From positions 97,209 to 161,208 of the forward strand of contig NZ_FMZM01000013.1 of assembly GCF_900101465.1 (NCBI RefSeq): a stretch of 64,000 nt of DNA. Direction: 5' to 3'. Below are positions 1 to 8,202 of the stretch, in pieces; position 1 is the first letter of the stretch; every line of letters begins with the position of its first letter. The stretch is from Nocardioides lianchengensis. GTDB lineage: Bacteria > Actinomycetota > Actinomycetes > Propionibacteriales > Nocardioidaceae. Below the pieces are notes generated by a model. That model was not told where the DNA came from and did no database searches. It saw nothing but the letters and a program-made list of their open reading frames with translations. Made by a program: the position numbers and the translations under genes.

Positions 1-73
1 GCCGTGACGCAGGTGCGGTGTCGCCGGCTTTCGGTGGTCGAGTAGCCGTGACGGAGGAGCGGCGTATCGAGAC

Positions 74-439
74 TCAGCGAGCCGCGCGTCGTCCACCCGG
101 TGGCCGAGGCGCGGCGGGCAGGTCCGACCCGCCGGTGTCGCGGGGTGGGGGAGGGGCGGTGATGCCCAGTCCGCGGAGCAGCCGGGCGATGAGCATCAGC
201 CCGATGAACAGGCAGGCGACCGCACCGGCGGAGGCCAGGGCGAGGAACAGCCAGGCCCGGTCGTCGCCGGACCGCGCGGTCGAGCCGAAGTCGATCGCGG
301 CGTAGACGAGGTAGCCCCAGGCGACCACCGCGAGGGTGACCGCGACCGCGAGCAGGAAGAGCCGTGGGCGGAAGGTCCGGGTCGGGCGCGCCGCCCGCCT
401 GGAGCCTGCACGCTTTCCCTCACCCGACACGGCGGTCAT
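74..439 (-). CDS. small two-helix membrane protein, unknown function
   Basis: Predicted 121-residue integral membrane protein. A basic N-terminus (Arg/Lys-rich to about residue 25) is followed by a hydrophobic segment at about 27-48, a short polar loop with DDR, a second segment at about 63-86, and a Pro/Arg-rich tail. The basic N-terminus suggests both ends are cytoplasmic. It starts at an ATG and is divergent from the GAF/ATPase gene, so the roughly 60 bp between them hold both promoters. No family recognised. Codon third positions are GC-rich as in neighbouring genes, which supports it being real. The 73 bases before it show nothing I can name. Confidence 0.7.
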   Translation of the reverse strand: MTAVSGEGKRAGSRRAARPTRTFRPRLFLLAVAVTLAVVAWGYLVYAAIDFGSTARSGDDRAWLFLALASAGAVACLFIGLMLIARLLRGLGITAPPPPRDTGGSDLPAAPRPPGGRRAAR

Positions 440-490
440 TGTGTCTCACCCGTCCCAACCGCGGGGGCAGACCTGCCCAACTGCCTCCAC

Positions 491-505
491 TACAGTTGTC
501 GTGTG
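491..505 (+). promoter_or_regulatory. leaderless -10 element TACAGT
   Basis: TACAGT lies six bases before GTG 503, with no Shine-Dalgarno sequence. This places the transcription start at or next to the start codon and decides 503 over the out-of-frame GTG at 501. Confidence 0.55.
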
Positions 506-1420
506 GACGATCTCGCGGGGGCGAGCGACCAGAAGGGTCCGGACGTCGAGGTCGACGCGGTTGCCCGCTGGGTGCTGAGGAGCGTGCTGGCCCGCCCGGG
601 CGTGGCGCGGGTGGCGATGGCGTTGGTCGAGGGTGCCGGGCGCCGGCTACGGTTCACCTCCAGCGACCGGCTCGGGGACGACGGAGTTCCGGACTGGTGC
701 CTGGTGGACGCCTACGACGACGTCCCCCTCACTTCGGTGGTGCGGACCGGCGAGCCGCTGCTGGCGGCGGTCGGCGACCTCGACGCCCGCTACGCCGACT
801 TCGCCCGGCGTCAGGCCGAGGACAGAGTCGCCGCCGTCGCCGTCCTGCCGATACCCGGCGGCAGTGGGTGCCTCGGCGGCCTCGTGGTCTACTTCGCGCA
901 GGCCCCGGCGTTCGACCCCGGGCAGGTCGAGGTGCTGACGGCGACGGCGCAGGAGGTGGCGGTGCGACTCGAGCCCCGACAGACCCCGCAGGACTCGGAT
1001 CCGCCCTCGGTCACGGAGCCCGATGGAGCGTTGGTTGCCTCCACCGTCGTCGACGGCGACCCCCGGGCGGCACGCACGGCTCGTCAGTTCCTCCGGCGCG
1101 AGCTGGCGGCCTGGGAGGTCGGCAACGAGCTCTCCGACGTCGCCGTGCTGTGTGTCTCGGAGCTGGTCACCAACGCCGTGATGCACACCGGGACCCCCTC
1201 GGAGCTGCGAGTCACCCTGGACGGCCCCACCCTCACCCTGCTCGTGCGCGACCAGGGCCGGGCGCAGGCCCTCCCGAGTCCGGACGGTGACCCGGACCCG
1301 CTGCGGGTCCACGGTCGCGGTCTGCAACTGGTCGACGCGCTCGCGCACCGGTGGGGTACCGAGCACGACGAGTCCGGCACGACCGTCTGGGTCGAGCTGG
1401 ACCGCAGCGCCACCGGCTGA
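503..1420 (+). CDS. GAF-domain / RsbW-like ATPase regulator
   Basis: Predicted 305-residue cytoplasmic regulator. The N-terminal part (about 20-155) looks like a GAF sensor domain. The C-terminal part (about 175-300) is an HATPase_c domain of the RsbW/SpoIIAB type: an N-box ELVTNAVMH near residue 219, a G1-like VRDQG near 249, and a GRGLQLVDALA lid near 272. Such kinases bind ATP and usually act as anti-sigma or serine-kinase switch proteins; the partner is not visible here. GTG start set by the -10 element six bases upstream. Followed closely by a Mug-like gene on the same strand, though co-transcription is uncertain. Confidence 0.8.
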   Translation: MDDLAGASDQKGPDVEVDAVARWVLRSVLARPGVARVAMALVEGAGRRLRFTSSDRLGDDGVPDWCLVDAYDDVPLTSVVRTGEPLLAAVGDLDARYADFARRQAEDRVAAVAVLPIPGGSGCLGGLVVYFAQAPAFDPGQVEVLTATAQEVAVRLEPRQTPQDSDPPSVTEPDGALVASTVVDGDPRAARTARQFLRRELAAWEVGNELSDVAVLCVSELVTNAVMHTGTPSELRVTLDGPTLTLLVRDQGRAQALPSPDGDPDPLRVHGRGLQLVDALAHRWGTEHDESGTTVWVELDRSATG

Positions 1421-1443
1421 CCCCCGCGGGGTACCGACCGGGC

Positions 1444-1953
1444 ATGGAGGTGCTCCCTGACATCGTCGCGCGGGAACCCGTGGTCGTGTTCTGCGGCCTG
1501 GCGGGAGCCGAGTCGGCCAGGAGTCGTGACCACTACTACGAGTCGCCCGGCAACAGCTTCTGGGAGTCGCTGCACCTGAGCGGGCTCTCGTCGCGACGGT
1601 TGCGCCCTGACGAGGACGAGGTCGTGGCCGATCTCGGACTCGGTCTCACCGACCTGGTGGGCCACTGGGACCCGCGCTGGGTGGAGATCGACGACCTGGT
1701 CGCGAAGGTCGAGAGGTGGCGCCCCGACTGGTTGGCCTTCACCAGCAAGGGGGTGGCCCAGGAGGCGGCCCGTGCCCTCGGTCGGCGAGGGAGGATCTCG
1801 CTCGGCGTGCAGGACTGGTACGTCGGACCTGCGCAGGTATTCGTGCTGCCCGGGACCAGCGGCGCCAACCAGCGACGGGATTACGACGGTCGTCCGAACC
1901 GACTGTCGTGGTGGCGCGACCTCGCCGGGCTGACCCGGGACGTGGCCGACTGA
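1444..1953 (+). CDS. uracil-DNA glycosylase (Mug-like) family protein, atypical
   Basis: Predicted 169-residue protein of the uracil/mismatch DNA glycosylase fold. Family-like parts are the PGNSFWESLHLSG segment (compare PGNRFYPALLRAG in the Mug at 42109-42708), GLTDLVG in the position of GITNVV, and LPGTSGA in the position of NPSGLNAH. The catalytic GINPG motif is replaced by GLAGAES, so the usual asparagine is absent and activity is doubtful. An upstream in-frame ATG at 1351 exists, but it overlaps the preceding gene; ATG 1444 gives a normal N-terminus and has TACCGA six bases upstream. It could act on another substrate or be a non-catalytic relative. Confidence 0.7.
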   Translation: MEVLPDIVAREPVVVFCGLAGAESARSRDHYYESPGNSFWESLHLSGLSSRRLRPDEDEVVADLGLGLTDLVGHWDPRWVEIDDLVAKVERWRPDWLAFTSKGVAQEAARALGRRGRISLGVQDWYVGPAQVFVLPGTSGANQRRDYDGRPNRLSWWRDLAGLTRDVAD

Positions 1954-2158
1954 GGGCGCGCGTCTCCGTCTCTCGCAGCGGTCCGCTGACCCCATCGGGT
2001 GGGCCAGAAATGACCGATCGGTCTGTTTGAGGAGGAAAGCCTCCACAACGGGCATGACGGGGGTCACGCTGGGGCAACTCGGAACTTGCGACATCCCTCG
2101 TGAGGATCGTCCGGCCGTTGGGACACGGCGGCCGGCCCCCGGACTAGGAGACCTCCCC

Positions 2159-2950
2159 ATGCCCATCATCGTGAAGAGGCTGCTGACGCTCGTCGCCGGC
2201 CTCGCGCTCGCTCTCGGCGTTGCCACCGCACTTCCGGCCGCGCCGGCCTCCGCCGCCACCCCGTGCTCGGCGGTCGACCAGCAGTACGGCAAGACCCAGG
2301 TGCGCTACTCGGCCGCCCGCACCAACAAGAAGAAGGCGGTCAAGAAGGTCCGCAAGGCCAAGCGGGTCCACGCCAAGCGACACACCAAGGCCTCGAAGCG
2401 GAAGCTCGTCCACGCCCGCAAGGTGAACCGTCGCGCGACCAAGAAGCTGCGCGCTGCGCAGATCCGCAACAGCAACGCGCGCGCTGCGGCCGTCCGCTGC
2501 CACAACGACAACAGTGGGACCACCACGCCCCCGCCGGGCGCCCCCCAGCAGCTCCAGGGGCTGCTGCAGCAGCTCGGCAACCTCGGCCTCGACCCGGCCC
2601 AGCTGCAGGCCGTCGTCGACCAGATCGTCGCGGCCCTGGCCGGCGGCGACCTGTCGCCCGAGGACCTCGCGGCCCTGCTGCAGCCGGTCGTCGACGCCCT
2701 CGCCGAGGCCGGCCTGCCGGCCGACCAGGTCTCCGCGGCCCTCGCGCAGGTGCTGGGTGCGCTCGCCGGTGGGAACCTGCCGAGCGACCCGACCGGACTG
2801 CTCAACCTGGTGATCGACGCCCTGCAGGACGGCCTGGCCGGCACGCCGCTCGCCGACCTGAACCCGATCCTGCAGCAGGTGCAGGACGTCTTGGACGACG
2901 TGCTCGGTGGTCTTCTCGGCGGCGGCGGACTCCCGCTGCCGATCCCGTGA
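2159..2950 (+). CDS. secreted protein with histone-like basic segment and Leu/Gly-rich tail
   Basis: Predicted 263-residue exported protein. A signal peptide (basic MPIIVKR, hydrophobic core, ASA cleavage near residue 31) precedes a very Lys/Arg/Ala-rich stretch at about 45-105 resembling histone H1 tails. After a TTTPPP linker comes a Leu/Gly/Ala/Gln segment with two loose repeats (residues around LAGGDLSPEDLAALL and LAGGNLPSDPTGLL). A Cys pair (CSA and CHN) brackets the basic part. ATG 2159 was chosen over upstream in-frame starts because AGGAG precedes it and the signal peptide begins there. No family recognised. A role at the envelope or on extracellular nucleic acid would be a guess. Confidence 0.75.
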   Translation: MPIIVKRLLTLVAGLALALGVATALPAAPASAATPCSAVDQQYGKTQVRYSAARTNKKKAVKKVRKAKRVHAKRHTKASKRKLVHARKVNRRATKKLRAAQIRNSNARAAAVRCHNDNSGTTTPPPGAPQQLQGLLQQLGNLGLDPAQLQAVVDQIVAALAGGDLSPEDLAALLQPVVDALAEAGLPADQVSAALAQVLGALAGGNLPSDPTGLLNLVIDALQDGLAGTPLADLNPILQQVQDVLDDVLGGLLGGGGLPLPIP

Positions 2951-2976
2951 CCGACTGAGCCCCGCTCCCTCTGACG

Positions 2977-3018
2977 ACGGCCCCGCCGCCACCCGAATCC
3001 GGGTGGCGGCGGGGCCGT
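2977..3018 (+). terminator. rho-independent-like hairpin
   Basis: A perfect 18-bp stem (2977-2994 with 3001-3018) and a six-base loop, 27 bases after the secreted-protein gene. No T run follows, as is usual in actinobacteria. It separates that gene from nrdR. Confidence 0.75.
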
Positions 3019-3301
3019 TCGGCGTCTCCGGCGAGCCGCTGACCTGGACTTTTACCGGGGCCGCCTGGCGACACGCCGACGCGCTTGCGCCTCGTCGCGA
3101 GCAGGCGTACGGTTCACCACATCTAGTACTTACACCGCTGTAGTTATCCACATCTAGTGCACAGTCAGATGCGGAAGACTCACAGTCCGGTGCTTGTTCT
3201 GAACATGTGGGGGGCTTGTTCTCCACAGAGATCCCCCCGATATCCACAACCTCGCACCCCTGCCGGGGGTGCGCTTGGCGCGCCCGGAAGGAGACACCCT
3301 G
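3019..3301 (+). promoter_or_regulatory. nrdR-nrdJ control region with paired NrdR boxes
   Basis: A 283-base region with no gene. It holds two exact copies of CCACATCTAGT at 3117-3127 and 3148-3158, 31 bp apart, the three-turn spacing known for tandem NrdR boxes. The core differs from the proteobacterial consensus, so the assignment rests on the repeat, spacing and position. Further downstream GCTTGTTCT occurs at 3192-3200 and 3214-3222 (22 bp apart), possibly a second operator pair. No B12-box was found. A GAAGGAGA ribosome site precedes nrdR. Confidence 0.65.
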
Positions 3302-3793
3302 ATGCACTGCCCCTACTGCCGTGGCACCGACACCCGGGTCCTCGACTCCCGGGTCGCCGACGACGGCGGATCGATCCGACGTCGGCGCACCTGCTCGGGA
3401 TGTGCCAAGCGGTTCACGACCGTCGAGCTGATGCAGCTGACGGTCCTCAAGCGCTCGGGCGCCACGGAGCCCTTCACCCGCGACAAGGCGATCTCCGGCG
3501 TCCGGAAGGCCTGCAAGGGCCGCCCGGTCACCGAGGACCAGCTCGCCTGTCTCGGTCAGGCCGTCGAGGACGCGCTGCGTCTCTCGGGGGCCGCCGAGAT
3601 CCCCGCCAACGAGGTGGGCCTCGCCATCCTGGGCCCGCTCCGCGAGCTCGACGAGGTGGCCTACCTGCGTTTCGCGAGCGTCTACCGGGCCTTCGAGTCC
3701 GCCGACGACTTCGAGGACGAGATCGCCATGCTGCGTGCCGAGCGCACGCCGGTGGTCGTCCCGGAGCCCCCGCAGCCCGTCACCACGGGCTGA
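3302..3793 (+). CDS. nrdR: transcriptional repressor NrdR
   Basis: 163-residue NrdR, the nucleotide-sensing repressor of ribonucleotide reductase genes. The N-terminal zinc ribbon is complete: CPYC at residues 3-6 and CSGC near 31-34, followed by KRFTTVE. The ATP-cone domain fills about 45-135 and includes EPFTRDKAISGVRKAC. Length matches the family (150-175). ATG 3302 is preceded by a strong GGAGA site. The paired repeat upstream suggests it represses its own transcription, and nrdJ downstream is the expected target. Confidence 0.97.
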   Translation: MHCPYCRGTDTRVLDSRVADDGGSIRRRRTCSGCAKRFTTVELMQLTVLKRSGATEPFTRDKAISGVRKACKGRPVTEDQLACLGQAVEDALRLSGAAEIPANEVGLAILGPLRELDEVAYLRFASVYRAFESADDFEDEIAMLRAERTPVVVPEPPQPVTTG

Positions 3794-3801
3794 CCACGAT
3801 C

Positions 3802-3837
3802 CGCCCGGCACGTAGTGGGGAAGCTGCGTGCCGGGCG
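3802..3837 (+). other. stem-loop between nrdR and nrdJ
   Basis: An 11-bp perfect stem (3802-3812 with 3827-3837) and 14-base loop, nine bases after nrdR. A weaker stem, CCGACA/TGTCGG, sits at 3876-3895. There is no T run. These may partly terminate nrdR transcripts or shape the nrdJ leader. Confidence 0.5.
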
Positions 3838-3955
3838 CACCACCTCTGAAGCACCCCACCAGCACGACCGCACGACCGACAGACAGAAATGTCGGTGGCC
3901 TCGACGACCATCGACTGCAACGACGTACGAGTACTCACGGGACCAAGGAGATGGC

Positions 3956-6859
3956 ATGACGGAGACGGTCAGCGGCGCAGCGACGGGCGCGTCCGCGAAG
4001 GGGAAGGGCCTGACCCTGGAGCGGGTGTTCAGCACCCCGGGCGTGCACCCCTACGACGAGATCGCCTGGGAGCGTCGCGACGTCGTCCAGACCAACTGGA
4101 AGACCGGCGAGACCGTCTTCGAGCAGCGCGGCGTGGAGTACCCCGACTTCTGGTCGGTCAACGCCTCGACGATCGTCACGACGAAGTACTTCCGCGGCGC
4201 CGTCGGCACCGACGCCCGCGAGTGGAGCCTCAAGCAGCTCGTCGACCGGGTCGTGAAGACCTACACCAAGGCCGGCATCGAGAACGGCTACTTCGCCGCC
4301 GACGTCGACGCCGAGGTCTTCGAGCACGAGCTCACCTGGCTGCTGGTCCACCAGTACTTCTCGTTCAACAGCCCCGTCTGGTTCAACGTCGGCACCGAGT
4401 CGCCGCAGCAGGTCTCCGCCTGCTTCATCCTCGCGGTCGACGACTCGATGGACTCCATCCTGAACTGGTACAAGGAGGAGGGCTTCATCTTCAAGGGCGG
4501 CTCCGGTGCCGGCCTCAACATCTCCCGGATCCGCTCCTCCAAGGAGCTGCTCCGCTCCTCCGGCGGCACCGCCTCCGGCCCGGTCTCCTTCATGCGCGGC
4601 GCCGACGCCTCCGCCGGCACCATCAAGTCCGGTGGCGCCACCCGTCGCGCGGCCAAGATGGTCGTCCTCGACGTCGACCACCCCGACATCGTGGAGTTCG
4701 TCGAGACCAAGGCGCGCGAGGAGGACAAGATCCGCGCGCTGCGCGACGCCGGGTTCGACATGGACCTCGGCGGGGCCGACATCACCTCCGTGCAGTACCA
4801 GAACGCCAACAACTCGGTCCGGGTCAGCGACGAGTTCATGCGCGCCGTCGAGGACGGCACCGACTTCGGCCTGCGTGCCCGCACCACCGGCGAGATCATC
4901 GAGCGCGTCGACGCCCGTGACCTGTTCCGCAAGATCTCCGAGGCCGCGTGGGAGTGCGCCGACCCGGGTCTGCAGTACGACGACACGATCAACGACTGGC
5001 ACACCAACCCCGAGACGGGCCGGATCACCGCGTCCAACCCCTGCTCGGAGTACATGTCGCTCGACAACTCCTCGTGCAACCTGGCGTCGCTGAACCTGCT
5101 GAAGTTCCTCAAGGACGACGACACCTTCGACGGCGAGCTCTTCGCGAAGGCCGTGGAGTTCATCATCACCGCGATGGACATCTCCATCTGCTTCGCCGAC
5201 TTCCCGACCGAGGCGATCGGCCAGACCACGGTCGACTACCGCCAGCTCGGCATCGGTTACGCCAACCTGGGCGCGCTGCTCATGGCCATGGGCCTGGGCT
5301 ACGACTCCGAGGGTGGCCGCGCGATGGCCGCGACCATCACCTCGCTGATGACCGGCACGTCCTACAAGCGCTCGGCCGAGCTCGCCGGGATCGTCGGCCC
5401 GTACGCCGGCTACGCCCGCAACGCCGAGGCCCACCAGCGGGTCATGCGCAAGCACCAGGCGGCCAACGACACCGTCCGCACGCTCTCGATCGCCGACAGC
5501 CAGGTCCACAAGCTCGCCACCCAGGCCTGGGCCGCCGTGATCAAGACCGGCCAGAAGAACGGCTTCCGCAACGCGCAGGCCTCGGTGCTCGCGCCGACCG
5601 GCACCATCGGCTTCATGATGGACTGCGACACCACCGGCATCGAGCCCGACTTCTCGCTGGTCAAGTTCAAGAAGCTCGTCGGCGGCGGCTCGATGCAGAT
5701 CGTCAACCAGACGATCCCGCGGGCGCTGAAGAAGCTCGGCTACGTCGAGGAGCAGGTCGAGGCGATCGTCGCCTACATCGCCGAGCACGGCCACGTGATC
5801 GACGCCCCCGGCCTGCGTCAGGAGCACTACGAGGTCTTCGACACCGCGATGGGTGCCCGCTCGCTGAAGCCGATGGGCCACGTCCGGATGATGGCTGCCG
5901 CGCAGCCGTTCCTCTCCGGCGCGATCAGCAAGACGGTCAACCTGCCGGAGTCGGCCACGGTCGAGGAGATCGAGGACGTCTACCTGCAGTCGTGGAAGCT
6001 GGGCCTCAAGGCCACCGCGATCTACCGCGACAACTGCAAGGTCGGCCAGCCGATGTCGTCCGGCAAGGGCGAGAACAAGGGCACCGACTCGAACGTCGCC
6101 GCCGCGGCCCCGGCCGAGGTCGAGACCAAGGTGATCGAGAAGGTCGTCTACGCCCCCACCCGCAAGCGGCTCCCGAAGTCCCGCGTCTCGCGCACCACGT
6201 CCTTCACGGTCGGCGGCGCCGAGGGCTACCTCACCTCGGGCGCTCACGACGACGGCCAGCTCGGCGAGGTCTTCCTCAAGCTCGGCAAGCAGGGCTCGAC
6301 CCTGGCCGGCGTGATGGACGCGTTCTCGATCGCGGTCAGCATCGGCCTCCAGTACGGCGTGCCGCTGGAGACCTACGTCTCGAAGTTCACCAACCTGCGC
6401 TTCGAGCCCGCCGGTCTCACCGACGACCCCGACGTGCGCATGTCGCAGTCCCTCATGGACTACGTCTGGCGTCGTCTGGCCCTCGACTACATGCCGTTCG
6501 ACCAGCGTGCGGCCCTCGGCATCTTCTCGGCCGAGGAGCGCCAGCGTCACCTCGAGACCGGCTCCTACGAGCTCGTCGAGGAGACCGGCGGCGCCGCGGA
6601 GCTGATCGAGGAGGCCCCGGCCGCCAAGACGACCCCGGTCGTCGAGGTCGAGATCACCGACGCCCCGGTCGACGCGACCGAGACCCCGGCGGCGGCCAAG
6701 CCGGCTCCCAAGGAGGCGCACACCACCGCCGAGCTGCTCGAGCAGCTCAGCGGCACGGCCGTCGACTCCCCGCTCTGCTTCACCTGCGGCACCAAGATGC
6801 GCCCCGCCGGCTCCTGCTACGTCTGCGAGGGCTGCGGCAGCACCTCCGGCTGCAGCTGA
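3956..6859 (+). CDS. nrdJ: vitamin B12-dependent (class II) ribonucleotide reductase
   Basis: 967-residue adenosylcobalamin-dependent reductase that converts ribonucleotides to deoxyribonucleotides with or without oxygen. The body has the family motifs FNSPVWFN, GGSGAG, NPCSEY with DNSSCNLASLN, and the late PTGTIGFMMDCDTTGIEPDF. The C-terminus has a Pro/Ala/Glu linker and a cysteine cluster (CFTCG, CYVCEGCG, final GCS) that serves as a metal- or thiol-relay tail in this family. ATG 3956 follows AAGGAG; the in-frame extension upstream to 3815 runs into the intergenic stem-loop and is rejected. Downstream of nrdR, so probably NrdR-controlled. Confidence 0.97.
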   Translation: MTETVSGAATGASAKGKGLTLERVFSTPGVHPYDEIAWERRDVVQTNWKTGETVFEQRGVEYPDFWSVNASTIVTTKYFRGAVGTDAREWSLKQLVDRVVKTYTKAGIENGYFAADVDAEVFEHELTWLLVHQYFSFNSPVWFNVGTESPQQVSACFILAVDDSMDSILNWYKEEGFIFKGGSGAGLNISRIRSSKELLRSSGGTASGPVSFMRGADASAGTIKSGGATRRAAKMVVLDVDHPDIVEFVETKAREEDKIRALRDAGFDMDLGGADITSVQYQNANNSVRVSDEFMRAVEDGTDFGLRARTTGEIIERVDARDLFRKISEAAWECADPGLQYDDTINDWHTNPETGRITASNPCSEYMSLDNSSCNLASLNLLKFLKDDDTFDGELFAKAVEFIITAMDISICFADFPTEAIGQTTVDYRQLGIGYANLGALLMAMGLGYDSEGGRAMAATITSLMTGTSYKRSAELAGIVGPYAGYARNAEAHQRVMRKHQAANDTVRTLSIADSQVHKLATQAWAAVIKTGQKNGFRNAQASVLAPTGTIGFMMDCDTTGIEPDFSLVKFKKLVGGGSMQIVNQTIPRALKKLGYVEEQVEAIVAYIAEHGHVIDAPGLRQEHYEVFDTAMGARSLKPMGHVRMMAAAQPFLSGAISKTVNLPESATVEEIEDVYLQSWKLGLKATAIYRDNCKVGQPMSSGKGENKGTDSNVAAAAPAEVETKVIEKVVYAPTRKRLPKSRVSRTTSFTVGGAEGYLTSGAHDDGQLGEVFLKLGKQGSTLAGVMDAFSIAVSIGLQYGVPLETYVSKFTNLRFEPAGLTDDPDVRMSQSLMDYVWRRLALDYMPFDQRAALGIFSAEERQRHLETGSYELVEETGGAAELIEEAPAAKTTPVVEVEITDAPVDATETPAAAKPAPKEAHTTAELLEQLSGTAVDSPLCFTCGTKMRPAGSCYVCEGCGSTSGCS

Positions 6860-6874
6860 CCTGAGCCAGCCGTC

Positions 6875-6912
6875 CGACGGCCCCGACACCCGTGAGGGTG
6901 CCGGGGCCGTCG
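6875..6912 (+). terminator. nrdJ terminator hairpin
   Basis: A 16-bp stem with one mismatch (6875-6890 with 6897-6912) and loop CGTGAG, starting 15 bases after the nrdJ stop. Confidence 0.75.
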
Positions 6913-6942
6913 GCGTTTGGTGGGCGCCTCGGCGGCGGCTCC

Positions 6943-6990
6943 GGACGTCATGCGAAGAGAGCGCTCAGAGGCTCGCTTCGCATGACGTCC
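6943..6990. repeat. 48-bp dispersed hairpin element, copy 1
   Basis: A perfect 14-bp inverted repeat, GGACGTCATGCGAA at 6943-6956 and its complement at 6977-6990, with a 20-base loop containing GCGCT and CTCG. A second copy with the same arm and loop lengths lies at 45490-45537. It sits between the nrdJ terminator and the 3' end of the 7006-7284 gene. Confidence 0.7.
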
Positions 6991-7005
6991 GAAGGTGGGA
7001 GGGAC

Positions 7006-7284
7006 TCAGGGCTCGAGAGCGGTGGCTGACAGCCGGTCCCGCAGCCACGAGGTCGTGCCAGGACGCAGGCCCTTCGCCTTCGGCAGTCCCGCCAGTGGAG
7101 CCACGGTGAGCGCGGCGCCCTCGGGCAGGGCCCACTTCAGGGCGTGGTAGACCCGCGACAGCGTGTCGTCGCTGTCGACGAAGGCCAGGTGGTCGGACGC
7201 GACGCGGACCTCGACCCACGGCCCGGGGAGGTCCCGGGCCGGGTCGAGGTCCGCGAGGTCGGCGGACGTCCAGAGGACGTACAC
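7006..7284 (-). CDS. small protein of unknown function, downstream of a lipoprotein
   Basis: Predicted 92-residue soluble protein beginning MYVLWTSADLADLD, with no signal peptide or membrane segment. Its GTG start is one base past the stop of the lipoprotein gene 7286-8047, so the two are very probably translated from one mRNA. Composition and codon use match real genes nearby. Aromatic and acidic residues are spread through it and no motif stands out. No family recognised. Confidence 0.65.
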   Translation of the reverse strand: MYVLWTSADLADLDPARDLPGPWVEVRVASDHLAFVDSDDTLSRVYHALKWALPEGAALTVAPLAGLPKAKGLRPGTTSWLRDRLSATALEP

Positions 7285-7285
7285 G

Positions 7286-8047
7286 TCAGGCGATGGTGGC
7301 CTTGCCCTCGGCCTCGACCTTGTCGTCGTGCAGCAGGTCGCCCGCGGCGTCCACCGGGACGTAGGAGACGTCGAAGGTGATGGGGGAGCCGGGCTGGTGC
7401 TCGAAGTTCTCGCCGTACGAGAAGGTCTCGCCGGTGCCGAAGGTGTAGACGCCGGCGTCGCTGTAGCCGTCGGGGGCCAGGCCGAAGTCGTTGATGCCCT
7501 GGGCCGCGTAGAGGTCGTCGCCGGTCAGGCCGTCCATGCCCTGCATGTAGGGCCAGTCGTCGTAGCGCGGGGAGATGTCGACCAGGCTGGAGCCGAGGTC
7601 GATCGGGGCGCCGTTGTTGGTGATCACGTAGTTGACGAAGACGAGCTCGTCGCCGACCTCGATCAACGGCTTGTTGGTGTCGGGGTCGACGAAGGAGCCG
7701 GTGTCGTCGGCCTTGGCCGTGCCGACCTGGTAGACGGCGACCGACACCTCGCCGACCTCGATGGTGGTGAGCAGGTCGCCCTTCTCGACGGGCGGCAGCG
7801 CCCAGGCGGGGTTGCCGCCCGTCCCGGCGGCCGGGGCCGCGGCCGCGTCGTCCGACGCGCTGGCCGACTCGCTCGGCTCGACCTCCTCAGCCTCCGGGGT
7901 CTCCTCGGCGGGCGCGCTCGACGACGTGTCCGACGCCGTGTCGTCCGAGCCGCCGGGGTCGCCGTCGGAGCAGGCCGACAGGGACAGGACGGCGACGGTG
8001 GCGAGGCCGCCGAGGAGAGAGCGGGACCGGCGGGAGAGCGGAGTCAT
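7286..8047 (-). CDS. exported lipoprotein, unknown function
   Basis: Predicted 253-residue lipoprotein. The signal peptide ends in a lipobox LSAC with the lipidated Cys near residue 26, followed by an Asp/Ser/Glu-rich linker to about residue 75. The mature domain (about 80-253) is acidic with Gly and Tyr and resembles secreted beta-sandwich lipoproteins with the turn YVITNNGAPIDLG, but I cannot name the family with confidence. ATG 8047 was chosen because AAGGA precedes it and it begins the signal peptide; the longer reading to 8116 has no ribosome site. Likely anchored to the outer face of the membrane. First gene of a two-gene operon. Confidence 0.8.
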   Translation of the reverse strand: MTPLSRRSRSLLGGLATVAVLSLSACSDGDPGGSDDTASDTSSSAPAEETPEAEEVEPSESASASDDAAAAPAAGTGGNPAWALPPVEKGDLLTTIEVGEVSVAVYQVGTAKADDTGSFVDPDTNKPLIEVGDELVFVNYVITNNGAPIDLGSSLVDISPRYDDWPYMQGMDGLTGDDLYAAQGINDFGLAPDGYSDAGVYTFGTGETFSYGENFEHQPGSPITFDVSYVPVDAAGDLLHDDKVEAEGKATIA

Positions 8048-8202
8048 GGGTGTCCTTCGCAAGGTAAAGAAATGGGCTGGCGGGCGGGTTCCTTCCCATC
8101 GGGACGCCCTCGGCAAACCGATCGCCCGGCCCGCGCTCCTCAGGTCCGGCTCTGCCCCGCCGATGGTCCTCCCCTACACGGATCCACGGATGGAGCAGTG
8201 TC

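Noticed and set aside
3190..3225. LexA/SOS box near TTGTTCTGAACATG
   Set aside because: It lacks the second GTTCG half-site of the actinobacterial consensus; the GCTTGTTCT direct repeat is noted instead.
3019..3955. Cobalamin riboswitch before nrdR or nrdJ
   Set aside because: I looked for a B12-box and found none in either gap.
3889..4920. 343-codon frame from ATG 3889 into nrdJ
   Set aside because: Arg-rich shadow of nrdJ in another frame; no ribosome site.
3935..6889. A 984-codon frame on the minus strand opposite nrdJ
   Set aside because: It is the shadow of a very GC-rich gene; the product is Gly/Asp/Val-rich low complexity and nrdJ explains the stretch fully.
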